DNA of 64,000 nucleotides from Acanthococcus lagerstroemiae (GCA_031841125.1 CM063113.1:57281211-57345210); one strand, 5' to 3'; positions 22,876 to 33,665 are shown, numbered from the stretch's first letter. Notes: generated from the letters alone by a model not told the origin. Numbers and translations are program-made.

Positions 22876-24560
22876 AAAATTTTAATCAAATTCCTTCGTT
22901 TTTTCGAGTATTATTGCTTTATAAGAAAGATGTGGTCTACAGTTGAGTATCCTTTCCTAAAGCTTGAGTTCAAGGCTTTGATTGAAATCCAAAATGGAGT
23001 ACATAACGATTTTTGATCACCTTTGCAAAAACGTTTCCCAAATTAGAGGTTAAATTTATCGGCCTGAAGTTGTCTATGTCTGCTTTATCGCCTTTCTTGA
23101 ATAGTAACACTATTTCTCATAGTTTCCATTGAATGGGATTTACCTCTTTCTCGAAGATCAAGTTGAAGATTTTTGTAATTACTGGAGTCAGCTCATTAGC
23201 AAAGTTTTTGATTTCCGTCTGGTCCTGCTGATGTCGCTCACTCAGGACGGCGAAGACTTCTCCTTTCAAGAACAGAGGCGTTGTCTCTTCCTCTTCCGTT
23301 CTCCGAAACTTGGAGTTTGTGCTTTCTTCCGTCTCCCGTAGTTTGTGGTAAAAATCAGTTGCTACCTGAACTATCTTGTCCCTGTCGAATTCCATTTTGG
23401 CATATTTATTCCTGATTCTTGAGGTCAAATTAAGGTCACGGAAAATGTGCTTTTTCGCTTTTTTCACAGACCCCGAATCCATGATAAGATCGTATAGCGT
23501 TTCCGTGTCAAACTTCAATATATCTTCTCTACCCTAATTTTTCGCTGTTTTCCTGAATTCTACTAATTCTATTTTTTCTCACAAGCTTCTATTCCTGGCC
23601 CTTGCTAAAAGGTTCCTTTTCTCACAATTTTTTGGTGTTTCAGAGATTTTGTTATTTATGCCTACATTGGACTCTTCCACTGCGAATTTCTTGTATGTAC
23701 AACTCTTAAAGAAGTTTTTCAAATTTACCATACGTCATCGGTACATCATTTTCCTTCCCCTAGCAGTCTACTTTGTCCAGTTCGTTGGTCAATCTTCGTT
23801 TGGTATCCTGCTTTCTAAATTCTGGAATTCCTTTTTCCTTGTTTCCGAATTTTTTCCTAAAATTTGTGACTCTGCTCCTTGTGGGTATCCTTCGTTTTAA
23901 TTGCAAGGCCCGGTGGTCCGAAGAGAAGACGAACGAATCGCACCGTTTCAACTCTTTAACTATCCTCATGTCGTTACTCAGAAAATAGTCTATCTCGTTT
24001 TTAGTATTGCCACCTGGTGAGCACCAGGTCCATCTCTTAGCTTTCCAAGTTCACTACTTTCTAGGAGCCATTCTCTGTAACTCGCTCGGCATTTCTGTTT
24101 GTTTCTTCCCCGAGCCAAATTTACCTATACTTTTGAGGTTACCGCTGTCCAAGTCTCCGGCCAACTTCGCGTTTCCGTCTCTCATTGTTATGATGTAATA
24201 TTCTCTCTCTATATCGATTGTTCTTGCAGAAGTTCATAAAATGCTTCCGCTTCGTTTCCATTTGCCTGAAGCGTGGAGAAGTACGCTTGGATTAGTAGAC
24301 ATTGTGTTTTGGAATACAACGCTAATTTCGAGAAACTTATTCTCTCCGGGATACCTCTTACTCCTGTGATTTTGCTTACTAATTTTTATGGATATAGAAA
24401 CCCGTTCCTCTCGGAAATCCCATTCTCTCTTTTTTGCAATTTTCCCTCGTTTTATCTGATTTCCGATAATCCAAATATATCGAAATCCATTTTGCCAGTT
24501 CAAACTCTAATATCACGTTCGTGGCCAAACCCTGAGGATTAAAAGTAAAAATATTAACGT
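22876..24560 (-). pseudogene. RTE-type LINE: endonuclease and N-terminal RT
   Basis: The apurinic-type endonuclease starts near 24560 (text like FTFNPQGL) and continues with MDFDIFGLSEIR (about 24490-24450). It reaches WTWCSPGGNTKNEIDYFLS (about 24030-23985) and SDHRALQLK (about 23905-23880), the SDH catalytic motif. A linker follows, and then frame 23518-23117 (133 codons) with RDKIVQVATDFY and EVNPIQWKL, the usual lead-in to RT. The last readable block is FRKGYSTVDHIF (about 22965-22925). Known role: nicking of target DNA followed by reverse transcription. Stops and shifts between blocks make it a pseudogene. Confidence 0.82.
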
Positions 24561-24599
24561 TTACGACATTTCTAGTGTTATTCAGAGCAGTTAGGATTC

Positions 24600-25590
24600 T
24601 GAAAATTTGGAAAAATTTTGAGAAATTAAAAAATGTCCCCTATTACTTTTTTCGGTGAGACGATGACCGTAGATGTAGTGATCGATGGAGTTCGGGTGGA
24701 GAGTAGCGCCGCTTTCACGCCCCATGGGCGCTGCAGTCCGGCTTGGGGCCCGCGTAGGGGCCATGAGACAGAAAAACTATTTTTAAAAAACACCGCCACG
24801 AGAGTCAAGCATCCAAGCAATCTTCACAGATATGATCCGGAATACCATGCCGTTTTTGTCAATGTGAGTTTCCAGGAAAAAAACGACTCGAGTTTCTAAT
24901 TACAGTTTTCAAAATCGAGAAGGATGTCTGTAGGTCTGCTAGTCGTCGCCCTTGGGAAAAGTCGGGGCCGAGCGCGCGTTTTGTCGTCGGAGACGCGAGG
25001 TCTGTCCCAAAATTACACAGAGAATTTCTCGTCGCCGCCACCGTTGTCATAATTCAGTGGCACGTCGAAATTTTTTTCCATTACGGTTTACCGAAAAGCT
25101 TATCTCGAGAAGTTTTATTCGAATGCAAATAATAAAGAAAAACTTTCGAATCGAAAACTCTCGTACTGTGCTATGTATACTGCAACACACTCCGGTGGCG
25201 CACATTTGCAGCTTTCCCGTAAGCAAGCTCGGCACGTTAGACCAAAAAAAAGAAAAAAAGTCCCGGGTAAATCGTTTTGCGAAGATAGGTTCGTTTTACT
25301 TTTCTTCCCTTCAGTCTCTGCAAAATGACGGGTTCAGGGAGAGATTAGCAACCGAGTTACACACGAAAATGATTTGAAACACTGCGTTTGACCTATTAGA
25401 GCTCACATTTCATTTTAAGGGTTGCTTAATGATGTTACCCGACCCTGTAGTTGTCTGTAGTTGATTTCGTCAGCTAACATTTGTATGATGAACTTTCGCT
25501 ATCACAGCACGGTTCAAGTTTGAAGATGAGCCCAATCAGCCCATTGAGTTCGGATCTAGGGGTGCTCGAAATGCGTGAAATCAGTTTTCT
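24600..25590. other. No gene assigned; moderately CpG-rich
   Basis: Open frames of 88 codons (24633-24899, plus) and 141 codons (24952-25377, plus) are present. Neither shows a recognisable domain or a plausible splice-supported structure. I treat them as unassigned. Confidence 0.35.
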
Positions 25591-25594
25591 TTGA

Positions 25595-25930
25595 AAACTT
25601 ATACCTCGCGAAAACGTAGCATTTGATATCGATACCGCACTTAACTCGTATTGCTCCCTCTAGAAAACCAATATCAAAAATTAATTCAGTGATCCAGAAA
25701 ACGTAGTATTTAATACTCGTATCTGTACTGCATTTTACTTAATTTTGCCTTCTCCCCGGCATCACAATTTTTAAGTGAATGTGAAAAACTGATGCCAAAA
25801 ATAGACTCAATGACCACGAAAACTTAATATTCAATAAACCTACTATATTTTACCCCTTCTCCCTGTACCATAATTTCGAATTTTCAACTAAACCACTACT
25901 GAAATAAAATTTTGTGACCTTGAAGCTTCC
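25595..25930. repeat. Degenerate tandem repeat, ~110 bp units
   Basis: Landmarks cgcgaaaacgtagcatttgat (about 25608), ccagaaaacgtagtatttaat (about 25692) and ccacgaaaacttaatattcaa (about 25815) recur. Each is followed by a ctg/ctta-rich stretch ending in ctccc or ctcccc. Related gtgaccttgaaaac words occur near 39525 and 63362. Confidence 0.5.
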
Positions 25931-26241
25931 CCATCCGGTATCTGGATTCCGTGATTAGCGCTTATGACAATGTTATGGATTATAATAAAGTCACTTCAGT
26001 AGGTATAAAAGGCCGATACTGGGCCACACAACGGACTATGCTAAGCGCCATCTGACGTCACGACGCAACGAGTTCGCGTGGACAGTTCGGTACTAGGTAA
26101 TTAAGGGACTATGTTTAATGTATTTCGGATGGAATTTGAAGCGCGTTGCTTGCGAATTTAAAGGCGGGAAGCATTAAGTGGGAGATATTTTTGTGGTATA
26201 TTTTTAATTGAATATTTAAAATTTGATTGATTAACCTACCT

Positions 26242-26300
26242 GAGACAGGAGAGTCCCTCGTTAGATGCGATAGCGTCAACGATGGACCTCTCTATGTCTC
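26242..26300. repeat. Hairpin module A1
   Basis: GAGACA...TGTCTC, then GAGAGTCC pairing with GGACCTCTC, then TCGTTAGATGC and GCGTCAACGA around a four-base apex. Further copies are at 27062-27119 and 27194-27240, and an inverted one in the right arm near 29309-29367. Confidence 0.8.
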
Positions 26301-26433
26301 CCAATTAAATTTTGATCACTTTCGACCTATCAATCCTGAATTTGTATCTTTTATCCGATTTATTCTATCATATAAGGTATTGGATTGGAGGTATTAATTA
26401 ATTAATTTAGTCGTTTACCTAGCCAATCAAGCT

Positions 26434-26489
26434 GAGGACAGCGGTTCGATACTAGACGCGCTAGCGTCTATTATCGAAGCCTCTGTCCC
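26434..26489. repeat. Hairpin module B
   Basis: GAGGACAG and CTCTGTCC form the base, TTCGATA and ATCGAA the middle, and AGACGC-GCTA-GCGTCT the apex. A mirror copy lies in the right arm near 29120-29175. Confidence 0.8.
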
Positions 26490-26499
26490 TCGCAATAAA

Positions 26500-26560
26500 G
26501 AGAGGAGATTCGTCGATCTTTGAAGACGAAGGTCTTCTAAGATCGACGAGTCTAGCTCTC
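26500..26560. repeat. Hairpin module C
   Basis: CGTCGATCTT pairs with AAGATCGACG, and AAGAC pairs with GTCTT around a GAAG apex, extended outward by GAGAG/CTCTC. Mirror copy in the right arm near 29049-29109. Confidence 0.82.
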
Positions 26561-27061
26561 GCTAAAATGCAATTAGATATCAAAAATGAGGAAAATATGA
26601 AATAATATTTCGAAAATACGCGTCGAGATTCGAATAATCGAATTGGCGAGCCAGTTTCACGTTCCAGGCTATGAGGAACGGGCATTTCGCTTATTTCGTC
26701 TCAAGTCATTAGCAAACAGCGATGACCACCGGAGAAAAAATCTCGCCATTGTGTGGGTATGCCAAACGGTAAACAATGCTTTTGTAACTCGAGAATCCTT
26801 TGTCCAGACTCTAGACAATTTTGCAGGTTGGAAAAATATCGGCGGTGGTGGTGAGGGTTGTGCGACTTGCTATCCTCTAACGGGATCGTCTAACAGTTGA
26901 CAATCCTTTTGCAAACTCGAGATTCCTGCGTTGGTGTCCAATCTAAAGTGGGGGAAGCATTAAGTGGGAGATATTTTCGTTGTATATTTTGAACTGAATA
27001 TTTAAAATTTCGCGCGTGTTGATGTTTGTATGATGTTAACGGGGTAGGTGATTAAGGAGGT

Positions 27062-27119
27062 TGACAAGAGAGTCCCTCGTTAGACGCGGCAGCGTCAACG
27101 ATGGGCCTCTCAGCGTCTC
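27062..27119. repeat. Hairpin module A2 (core)
   Basis: Same pattern as A1: gagagtccctcgttagacgc, four-base apex, gcgtcaacgatgggcctctc. Situated just inside the left arm, so it is a copy additional to the arm pair. Confidence 0.78.
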
Positions 27120-27193
27120 CCAATTAAATTTAGAACAGTATCAACCTATCAATCCTGAATTAATTTTCGAATTTGATAGTCATCTACCAACCC

Positions 27194-27240
27194 GAGACAA
27201 GAGAGTCCCTCGATAGACGCTATGGACCTCTCAGTGTCTC
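27194..27240. repeat. Hairpin module A3 (core, shortened)
   Basis: gagacaagagagtccctcga, then tagacgctatggacctctca, then gtgtctc. The second apical GCGTC strand is deleted relative to A1 and A2, shortening the stem. Confidence 0.7.
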
Positions 27241-27739
27241 GCAATTAAATTTGAGTATAACCAATCATTATTATTATTATTAATTTTGCAAATCTCCGAA
27301 TCAAAGAATATCATATACATGGACATGTATGCTATTTTCACTCGATGCAGTCGACGGACGAGACAATTTCACATTTGTACCGTTAAAACCTGCGTTAGAT
27401 TCGACAAACTACCCCATCATGGACATGCATGCTATTTTCACACGAAGCAGTCAACAGGCGAAACATATCTAGACTTTTTTCGCAAAAAGTAGACTCGACC
27501 TGTATCAATTAGCGAGCGTGACACTTGACGCTTTGAGTGTACGGCTCCAAGCCCAGGGCAAATAGTATCAATCAACTTCTAATGTGCATATTGTAATCCC
27601 TTTTTTTCTCGCGGATACAGGCGTCAGCCTTATTTTATCCAACCAGCCTATGATTAGAAGATTTTAACGAAAAAGTGGTGACATTAAAGCTTTAGACAAT
27701 GCATTTTGGATTCAAATCCGAGATTAGGATGTTTTAATG

Positions 27740-28310
27740 ATAAAGTGGGAGATACCTACATGAAATATCTATATTTTAACAGAATTACCTTTGAGTAGAG
27801 GGGATATCGAACAACAGATGAATGTGGTTAGCATTTACCCAAATTACTCTCGAGTATAAGGAGATAGCCTTCTGCCTGGGAGTTGGAAGTTTTGATGGAG
27901 AAAGCGTTAGCTTCTTCATCTATACTCCCCATCTCGCCCTAATTAATATTAATTAATTAAATGAGAGAGAGAGATAACTACTTGTATTTTATCCGAATTA
28001 CTTTTGAGTAGGAGATTATCAAATGCCAGAGGAAATGATAGGTACCTGAATTACTTTTGAGTTTGGGTTATCAAATATCAGATGAATGCGGTGGACATTG
28101 AGTACATGGAGATATCCTTTAGCCCGGGAGATGAGAGTTTTAGCGGAGAAAGCGTCAGCTCCATTGCCTATACCTACTCTCCATCTCACCCTAATTAATA
28201 TTAATTAAATGAGAGATATTTACATGAAATATTCGTATTTTATCCAAATTACTCTCGAGTATAAGGAGTTAGCCCTCAACCTGGGAGATGAGTCCCAATT
28301 AAGCTATTGA
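27740..28310 (+). repeat. Core tandem repeats with hairpins, ~2.5 units
   Basis: Blocks recur in order: an attacttttgagta / attactctcgagtataagga word, ggagata(g/t)cc, a gggag(t/a)tg... hairpin with gagaaagcgt(t/c)agct at its apex (27877-27930 and 28126-28188), and ccctaattaatattaattaa followed by atgagaga. A third, truncated unit ends near 28295. Period is roughly 250-270 bp. No protein-coding signal. Confidence 0.7.
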
Positions 28311-28581
28311 GTCTAATGATTATTAAAAAATGAAATAATTTTCGCAAAATCATCGAATTTTTGAATCAGAGTCATGTTTTATATTCAATTTGAAAAATCC
28401 TCTATAATTACCACGGAATAACGGGTTTTCATCAAATGTCTGTAAATCCGCATGACTATAATGCTATGTGGACATCGTTGGTATGCAGCAAAAATACCGT
28501 TTGATTTAGGCTTTCATTCCCCTTGTCAGTGACTGTTTTACATAAAATATGAAATACCCGCTAGTCTTCCAAGATACTGAT

Positions 28582-29611
28582 AAACATCAACACGCGCGAA
28601 ATTTTAAATATTCAGTTCAAAATATACAACGAAAATATCTCCCACTTAATGCTTCCCCCACTTTAAATTGGACACCAACGCAGGAATCTCGAGTTTGCAA
28701 AAGGATTGTCAACTGTTAGACGATCCCGTTAGAGGATAGCAAGTCGCACAACCCTCACCACCACCGCCGATATTTTTCCAACCTGCAAAATTGTCTAGAG
28801 TCTGGACAAAGGATTCTCGAGTTACAAAAGCATTGTTTACCGTTTGGCATACCCACACAATGGCGAGATTTTTTCTCCGGTGGTCATCGCTGTTTGCTAA
28901 TGACTTGAGACGAAATAAGCGAAATGCCCGTTCCTCATAGCCTGGAACGTGAAACTGGCTCGCCAATTCGATTATTCGAATCTCGACGCGTATTTTCGAA
29001 ATATTATTTCATATTTTCCTCATTTTTGATATCTAATTGCATTTTAGCGAGAGCTAGACTCGTCGATCTTAGAAGACCTTCGTCTTCAAAGATCGACGAA
29101 TCTCCTCTCTTTATTGCGAGGGACAGAAGCTTCGATAATAGACGCTAGCGCGTCTAGTATCAAACCGCTGTCCTCAGCTTGATTGGCTAGGTAAACGACT
29201 AAATTAATTAATTAATACCTCCAATCCAATACCTTATATGATAGAATAAATCGGAAAAAAGATACAAATTCAGGATTGATAGGTCGAAAGTGATCAAAAT
29301 TTAATTGGGAGACATAGAGAGGTCCATCGTTGACGCTATCGCATCTAACGAGGGACTCTCCTGTCTCAGGTAGGTTAATCAATCAAATTTTAAATATTCA
29401 ATTAAAAATATACCACAAAAATATCTCCCACTTAATGCTTCCCGCCTTTAAATTCGCAAGCAACGCGCTTCAAATTCCATCCGAAATACATTAAACATAG
29501 TCCCTTAATTACCTATTACCGAACTGTCCACGCGAACTCGTTGCGTCGTGACGTCAGATGGCGCTTAGCATAGTCCGTTGTGTGGCCCAGTATCGGCCTT
29601 TTATACCTACT
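28582..29611 (-). repeat. Right inverted arm, 1,030 bp
   Basis: Inverse copy of the left arm, ending at the ACT terminus before CACTTC. Inner boundary aaacatcaacacgcgcgaaa corresponds to tttcgcgcgtgttgatgttt on the left. Confidence 0.92.
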
Positions 29612-29619
29612 CACTTCTA

Positions 29620-30685
29620 CCTTTTGAAAACACAAAATAACGAACCCTTCAAAAAAATTAGCACAAAAGGTAGGGGGTGGTGACTTTTACTATGATCATT
29701 AGGACCATCGTACTTAACTTTCTGTCAAAGATCATCAGCTTACGCATCATTTTTAAGCCAAATTTTCCAAGACTAGCTACCAAAATGAAATGTTATTTTC
29801 AGACCTCATAGGATACTGATTATGTTTGTTTTTCTGTTTTTTATTTGTTTTTTTGAGCCCGGCATCATCCAATGGTTGTGAGAGTCGTATTGCAGCCAAA
29901 GTGTTGTGTTGCAGTGATGATCGAGTTCTAAGATGAAGTCGATTCAACCATGGTGGAGAAGTAAGGCACCAAACTGTGGTCAAAATTTGTCATTTCCTAA
30001 GGGTTTCCTTGGCTCATGATCTAATCGGTTGTAATAGAGATACAGAGCTGAGATTTTAAATGTGCTCTCTTACACATGTTTTCTGAACTGAGTTCGAAGA
30101 TGAACGCCAGCGGTCAACAGTTCCACAGTCAAGGGGGTTGATAGCAAAAAAAAATCTTCTTTTAGACGTTAAAATCTTCAAATTCATTATTTTGTGAACT
30201 GTAAATTGTGTCAAAATATATGGCAAACAGATATTTTTGAGATCTACCTTTTTAGTTATTACCATTTTTTCTGTGCGACTGACGGTTAAGAGGACTTTGA
30301 GGATATAAGGTGTGAGTATGGTTTTGATTTATATAAGTGAAATTTCAGCATTATTTATGTTTTTAAGGTCACGTGTGCAGAAAGCAAGGATGGTTCAGTG
30401 CCTCACTACAGCAACTTAGTGTGAAGATCCATGGGTTTGAATCCAGTCGATGGAATGTAAGTTGTATTTTTTAATATAAATATTTATATTTGTAAATACC
30501 TCTCCTATGTGTGTCACATGAGCTTGGTGAGGGGGTTTTAAAAAGATCTGAAGGCACATGAGAAAACTTCGACAGATGAACGCTGACGAAAGAAAGGGTA
30601 CATTATATTCTTCCCTGGGGATGCATCTCCACCGCCACAATTATGATGGCAACTCACAATGTAAATGATTATTTCGGACGTAAAA
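29620..30685. other. No gene seen
   Basis: A+T-rich spacer with short frames (up to 74 codons) and no recognised motif. Confidence 0.4.
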
Positions 30686-30689
30686 AGTC

Positions 30690-32165
30690 TCCCATTCAGA
30701 GGCTCGGGCAGTGATTACCTAGCGAGAAACTATCTGAATTAAGACTAAGGTCATAGAATGTAAGGACACTGAATGAGGTGGGTAAATTAAAAACTTGAAT
30801 AAAGAGATGAAAACATTAGAATAGACATAATAGGAATTGGTGAAGTGAGATGGCCAGAATAAAATGAATTTGGGACGGGGGAGCGTAGAATAATTAATAC
30901 AGCAGCGAAAAGAGGGCAAGCAGGCGCAGGTACAACTATGAACCGAGCACGGATTTTTAAGCGCTCAAAACTCAAAACAAAAAAAACAAAAAAAACAACA
31001 AAAAAACAATGCCGTATTAAGAACCTGTAACAAAACCTAAATAGTCCATATAAAGTCCGATAAAAATGAAATAGTCTCAAAAAAATAAAACAGTCCCGAA
31101 AAGCTTCTACAAAACGAGGGCTTCATGGGTATCAAATTAAAGTTTTTGAAAAACTGAACCTAGTTTTTATAATTCTATTCCTCCTGAACTATGCAAAACG
31201 TAACAATCTTGAATCAAAATACTTTATTGCAAAAATAATAAAGCTATTGCGATTTTGATTTTGCAATTTTTTTTTTTTTATTTCGATTGAAATGGATTTT
31301 TCAAAATCGTTTTTCTCTAAAAATTTTTAATTGAATATTTTGTCTTCTTAAAACGCTGAAAATAGACAAAATATTTCGAAAACTGATTTCTATCTGAAAT
31401 AGTCCCAAAGAGTCTCTAAAAATATCACTCTTAGGCGAAAATATCATTTGTAAGGAAAAATAGTCTGAAAAAGGCTGTATTAAATTTAGTTTATTAGAAT
31501 TTCCTGATTCGTCCAGAAAATCTCAAAAGACCGAATAGGCTAAGCTAGAAAAAAAAGGTGTTTGCCTGAAAATCCGTGCCCTGATTATGAATAAGACTGT
31601 AGGTGACAGACAGCAAAATTATGCCCAACTCCAAGAAAAGAAATTCATAAAAATGTAGTTTTTGTTCAACTTTTGCCCCGGACCATCTTATCTAACAGTT
31701 GCAGATATAGAAAAATCTTTTGATAATGTTGAATGGTCAAAACCTTTCAAATATTGAAGGCGATAGGAGTTAAGTATACAGAAATAAGAGTAATATGGTA
31801 CTTATTATAAGGACCGAAGAGCTTAAATACAAATAGAGGATGAAGTGGAAGAAACGAAAATTCAAAAAGGAGTGGGACAATGTTGCTATTTGTCAACAGT
31901 ACTGTTTAGCCTATTTATAGAAAAAAGAAACAAAAAGAAAAAAGGAATGAAAGGAAATCAGGTGTGAAAATATAAGGGGAGACGTTTAGAATGATAAGAT
32001 TTGCAGATGACATTGCAACAAGGGAAAAAGTGAAGAAAAACTAGAGAAAATGTTGAAAAATTCGGGTGAATAATTGGAAATAAAATATAAAAGGAAGATG
32101 AATAAAAATAAAACAAAAGTGATGGTAGTCGACAAAAAAGGGTTATCGATAAATCCTGACGAAAA
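30690..32165 (+). pseudogene. RTE-type LINE relic, endonuclease start plus RT, with insert
   Basis: Endonuclease N-terminal text lies at about 30760-30930 (NEVGKLK, EVRWPE-like, GQAGAG). It is interrupted by a 643-bp hAT-type insert. Beyond the insert come RT blocks: ADIEKSFDNVEWS (about 31690-31735), KGVGQ with degraded QG (about 31865) and MIRFADDIAT (about 31990-32020). The Asp pair is intact. The region between endonuclease and RT (about 1.5 kb in relatives) is missing, so there is a large internal deletion in addition to many stops. Confidence 0.72.
30941..31583. mobile_element. hAT-type MITE, 643 bp
   Basis: The left end CCGAGCACGGATTTTTAAGC and right end GCCTGAAAATCCGTGCCCTG are imperfect inverted repeats. 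The right end reads CAGGGCACGG inward, a typical hAT start. The flanks actatgaa (30933-30940) and attatgaa (31584-31591) are an 8-bp target duplication with one difference. The interior is A-rich and non-coding. Confidence 0.75.
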
Positions 32166-32448
32166 CTGAGATCACTCTTTTCACTCACAAAAGGAAGGGC
32201 AAGGAGTTGATCAAGGTGTGCAATACAAAGAAGGACCGTTAGCTCTCATAGGAAAGGTGAAGTACTTAGGAGTATAGTATCTGGACGAAAAACTCTCCTG
32301 AAGGGATCACGTCTCAGAGAAAATAAGAAAAGGCTTTGGGTTTGCTGTACCTCAGTCGGCAGGATCTGGAGACTCTCTCCCAAAATGATGCACAGGATAG
32401 TGGATATATACCGGTGTAACACCTCCCAGATTCACACATTCGGCAGTT

Positions 32449-33060
32449 GTGTGGTGGGTCCAGGTCCACCTGGCTAAAGTCAGAGAGAAATTGGACCACC
32501 AGCAAGAGCTCGCGTACGTGACGACAATAGGGGCCATGAGAACGATGCCGACGAAAGTACTGGAAAGACTCCTAAACCTGCCACCACTTCATACTGCTAT
32601 AAAAGCAGCTGCGATAATGGAGGCTTATCGTCTCGGCCAACCAAACCTTCGGGCCTAAAAAATAGGCCACAGAAAGATATGGGAGATGGCGGGGACGATA
32701 GACAAATGTTTTGGGATGCCGGGGGACAGAATCGCGATGGAATACTTCTTTTACAAGCCATACCGTGCATTGATACCCACACGGGAGGCATTGAAAAAGC
32801 GGTGGCCAAGCAGTCTAGGAAAAGAGGAGCATGTGTGGTTTGCAGGTGCCTCAAAGAATGACCAAGGTGCAGGAATCGGAATCACAAATGCAAAAGGCGC
32901 TGAAAACTATTCAACGGCACTGGGTGAGAAAACGTCACAATCCTCCAATCAGAGGTAAAGGCAATCACGTTGGGCGTTATGGAAACCAGCAGAAGGGCCT
33001 TGTTAAGAAGCAGGTCTATCTGCACAGACAGTCAAATGGCTATTAATGCACTATTGGGCC
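32449..33060 (+). pseudogene. LINE RT C-terminus and RNase H relic
   Basis: Frame 32449-32658 holds the post-RT connection domain. Frame 32686-32958 carries the first RNase H block. The canonical TDGS signature reads AGAS here, so the first catalytic Asp is lost. A third frame (32831-33046) and later text hold the TDSQMAINAL block. The final HxxxxGNExAD block is poorly preserved (ADGNALADR near 33508-33535). Several frameshifts. Confidence 0.72.
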
Positions 33061-33665
33061 TATCGGCACACTGAACTAAATCCTTGGTGGTGGCGAACTG
33101 CATTAACAAACTTAACTAAAAATTCCTAAGTATCAAAGAAAAGAGAAAAAAAGAGAAAAAACCTCAAAATTCCCGAATAGCAAAGCAAAAAAAGGAAAAC
33201 CGTTTGCCTTGTTCCGTTTTCTCAACTTCTCAACTCAATTCCCAAGTATCAAAGAAAAAAAAAAACCTTTCAACTTGTTGGATTTTCCAAACTCGCCTGA
33301 CTGAAATGGTAAATTTTCCCAACTGCTTAGGGAAAAATTCCTACAAGTTGCCCCCCTCCCCCCATCGGTACGTTCCTGTAAAAGGGAACATGAACGCGGA
33401 TACTAACGAAGGAGGGCACAAAAAAGGAACTGGCAACGCCCATTCCGTGTCTTCCCGTAGAATACAGCGTCACAAAATCCAAGGTAAAAGCTTGGATAAG
33501 TAAGCAGATGGAAATGCATTGGCGGACCGCTAGTGGCATGAAAGTCAGTAAACACTGATAGGGAGGACACCCCGGTAAGTACGCCGAGTTCCTACTAGGG
33601 CTTGACAGAAAACAGGCAAGGCTCATGGTTGAACTTCTAACTGGTCATGGAGCCACAAAACACGT

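Larger units (their letters stand above)
20696..24560 (-). mobile_element. RTE/BovB-type LINE, near-complete ORF2, split by two inserts
   Basis: Read on the minus strand, pieces at 24560-22876, 21960-21885 and 21621-20696 assemble collinearly into one LINE polyprotein: endonuclease, RT, C-terminus. The interruptions are an R1-like fragment (about 21961-22875) and a 263-bp MITE (21622-21884). Without them about 2.7 kb of coding relic remains, close to the usual size for the clade. Scattered frameshifts show it is inactive. Confidence 0.8.
25998..27027 (+). repeat. Left inverted arm, 1,030 bp
   Basis: Matches 28582-29611 in inverse orientation. Sampled differences are single bases, such as tactaggta versus taataggta near 26092, and gaagcctctg versus gaagcttctg near 26480. 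It contains three hairpin modules (26242-26300, 26434-26489, 26500-26560). Confidence 0.92.
25998..29611. mobile_element. 3.6-kb long-inverted-repeat element, 6-bp TSD (Polinton/Maverick-like?)
   Basis: Two inverted arms of 1,030 bp (25998-27027 and 28582-29611) enclose a 1.55-kb core. The ends are AGTAGGTATAAAAGG... and ...CCTTTTATACCTACT. They are flanked by perfect direct repeats CACTTC at 25992-25997 and 29612-29617. The arms are nearly identical: an 85-codon frame is the same in both, and a 74-codon frame differs by one residue. No transposase, integrase, polymerase or capsid motif is present. Polintons/Mavericks are known for 6-bp target duplications, TIRs of hundreds of bp and AG...CT ends, so a non-autonomous derivative is a reasonable reading. 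A Foldback-type element is the main alternative. Confidence 0.88.

Noticed and set aside
26643..26900. 85-codon frame identical in both arms of the inverted-repeat element, as a possible small conserved protein
   Set aside because: Identity follows from near-identical DNA arms, so it says nothing about selection. The translation has no domain, and a second overlapping frame on the other strand is equally well kept.
27740..28310. CRISPR-like array in the core of the inverted-repeat element
   Set aside because: Repeats are long and degenerate with related, not unique, intervening DNA.
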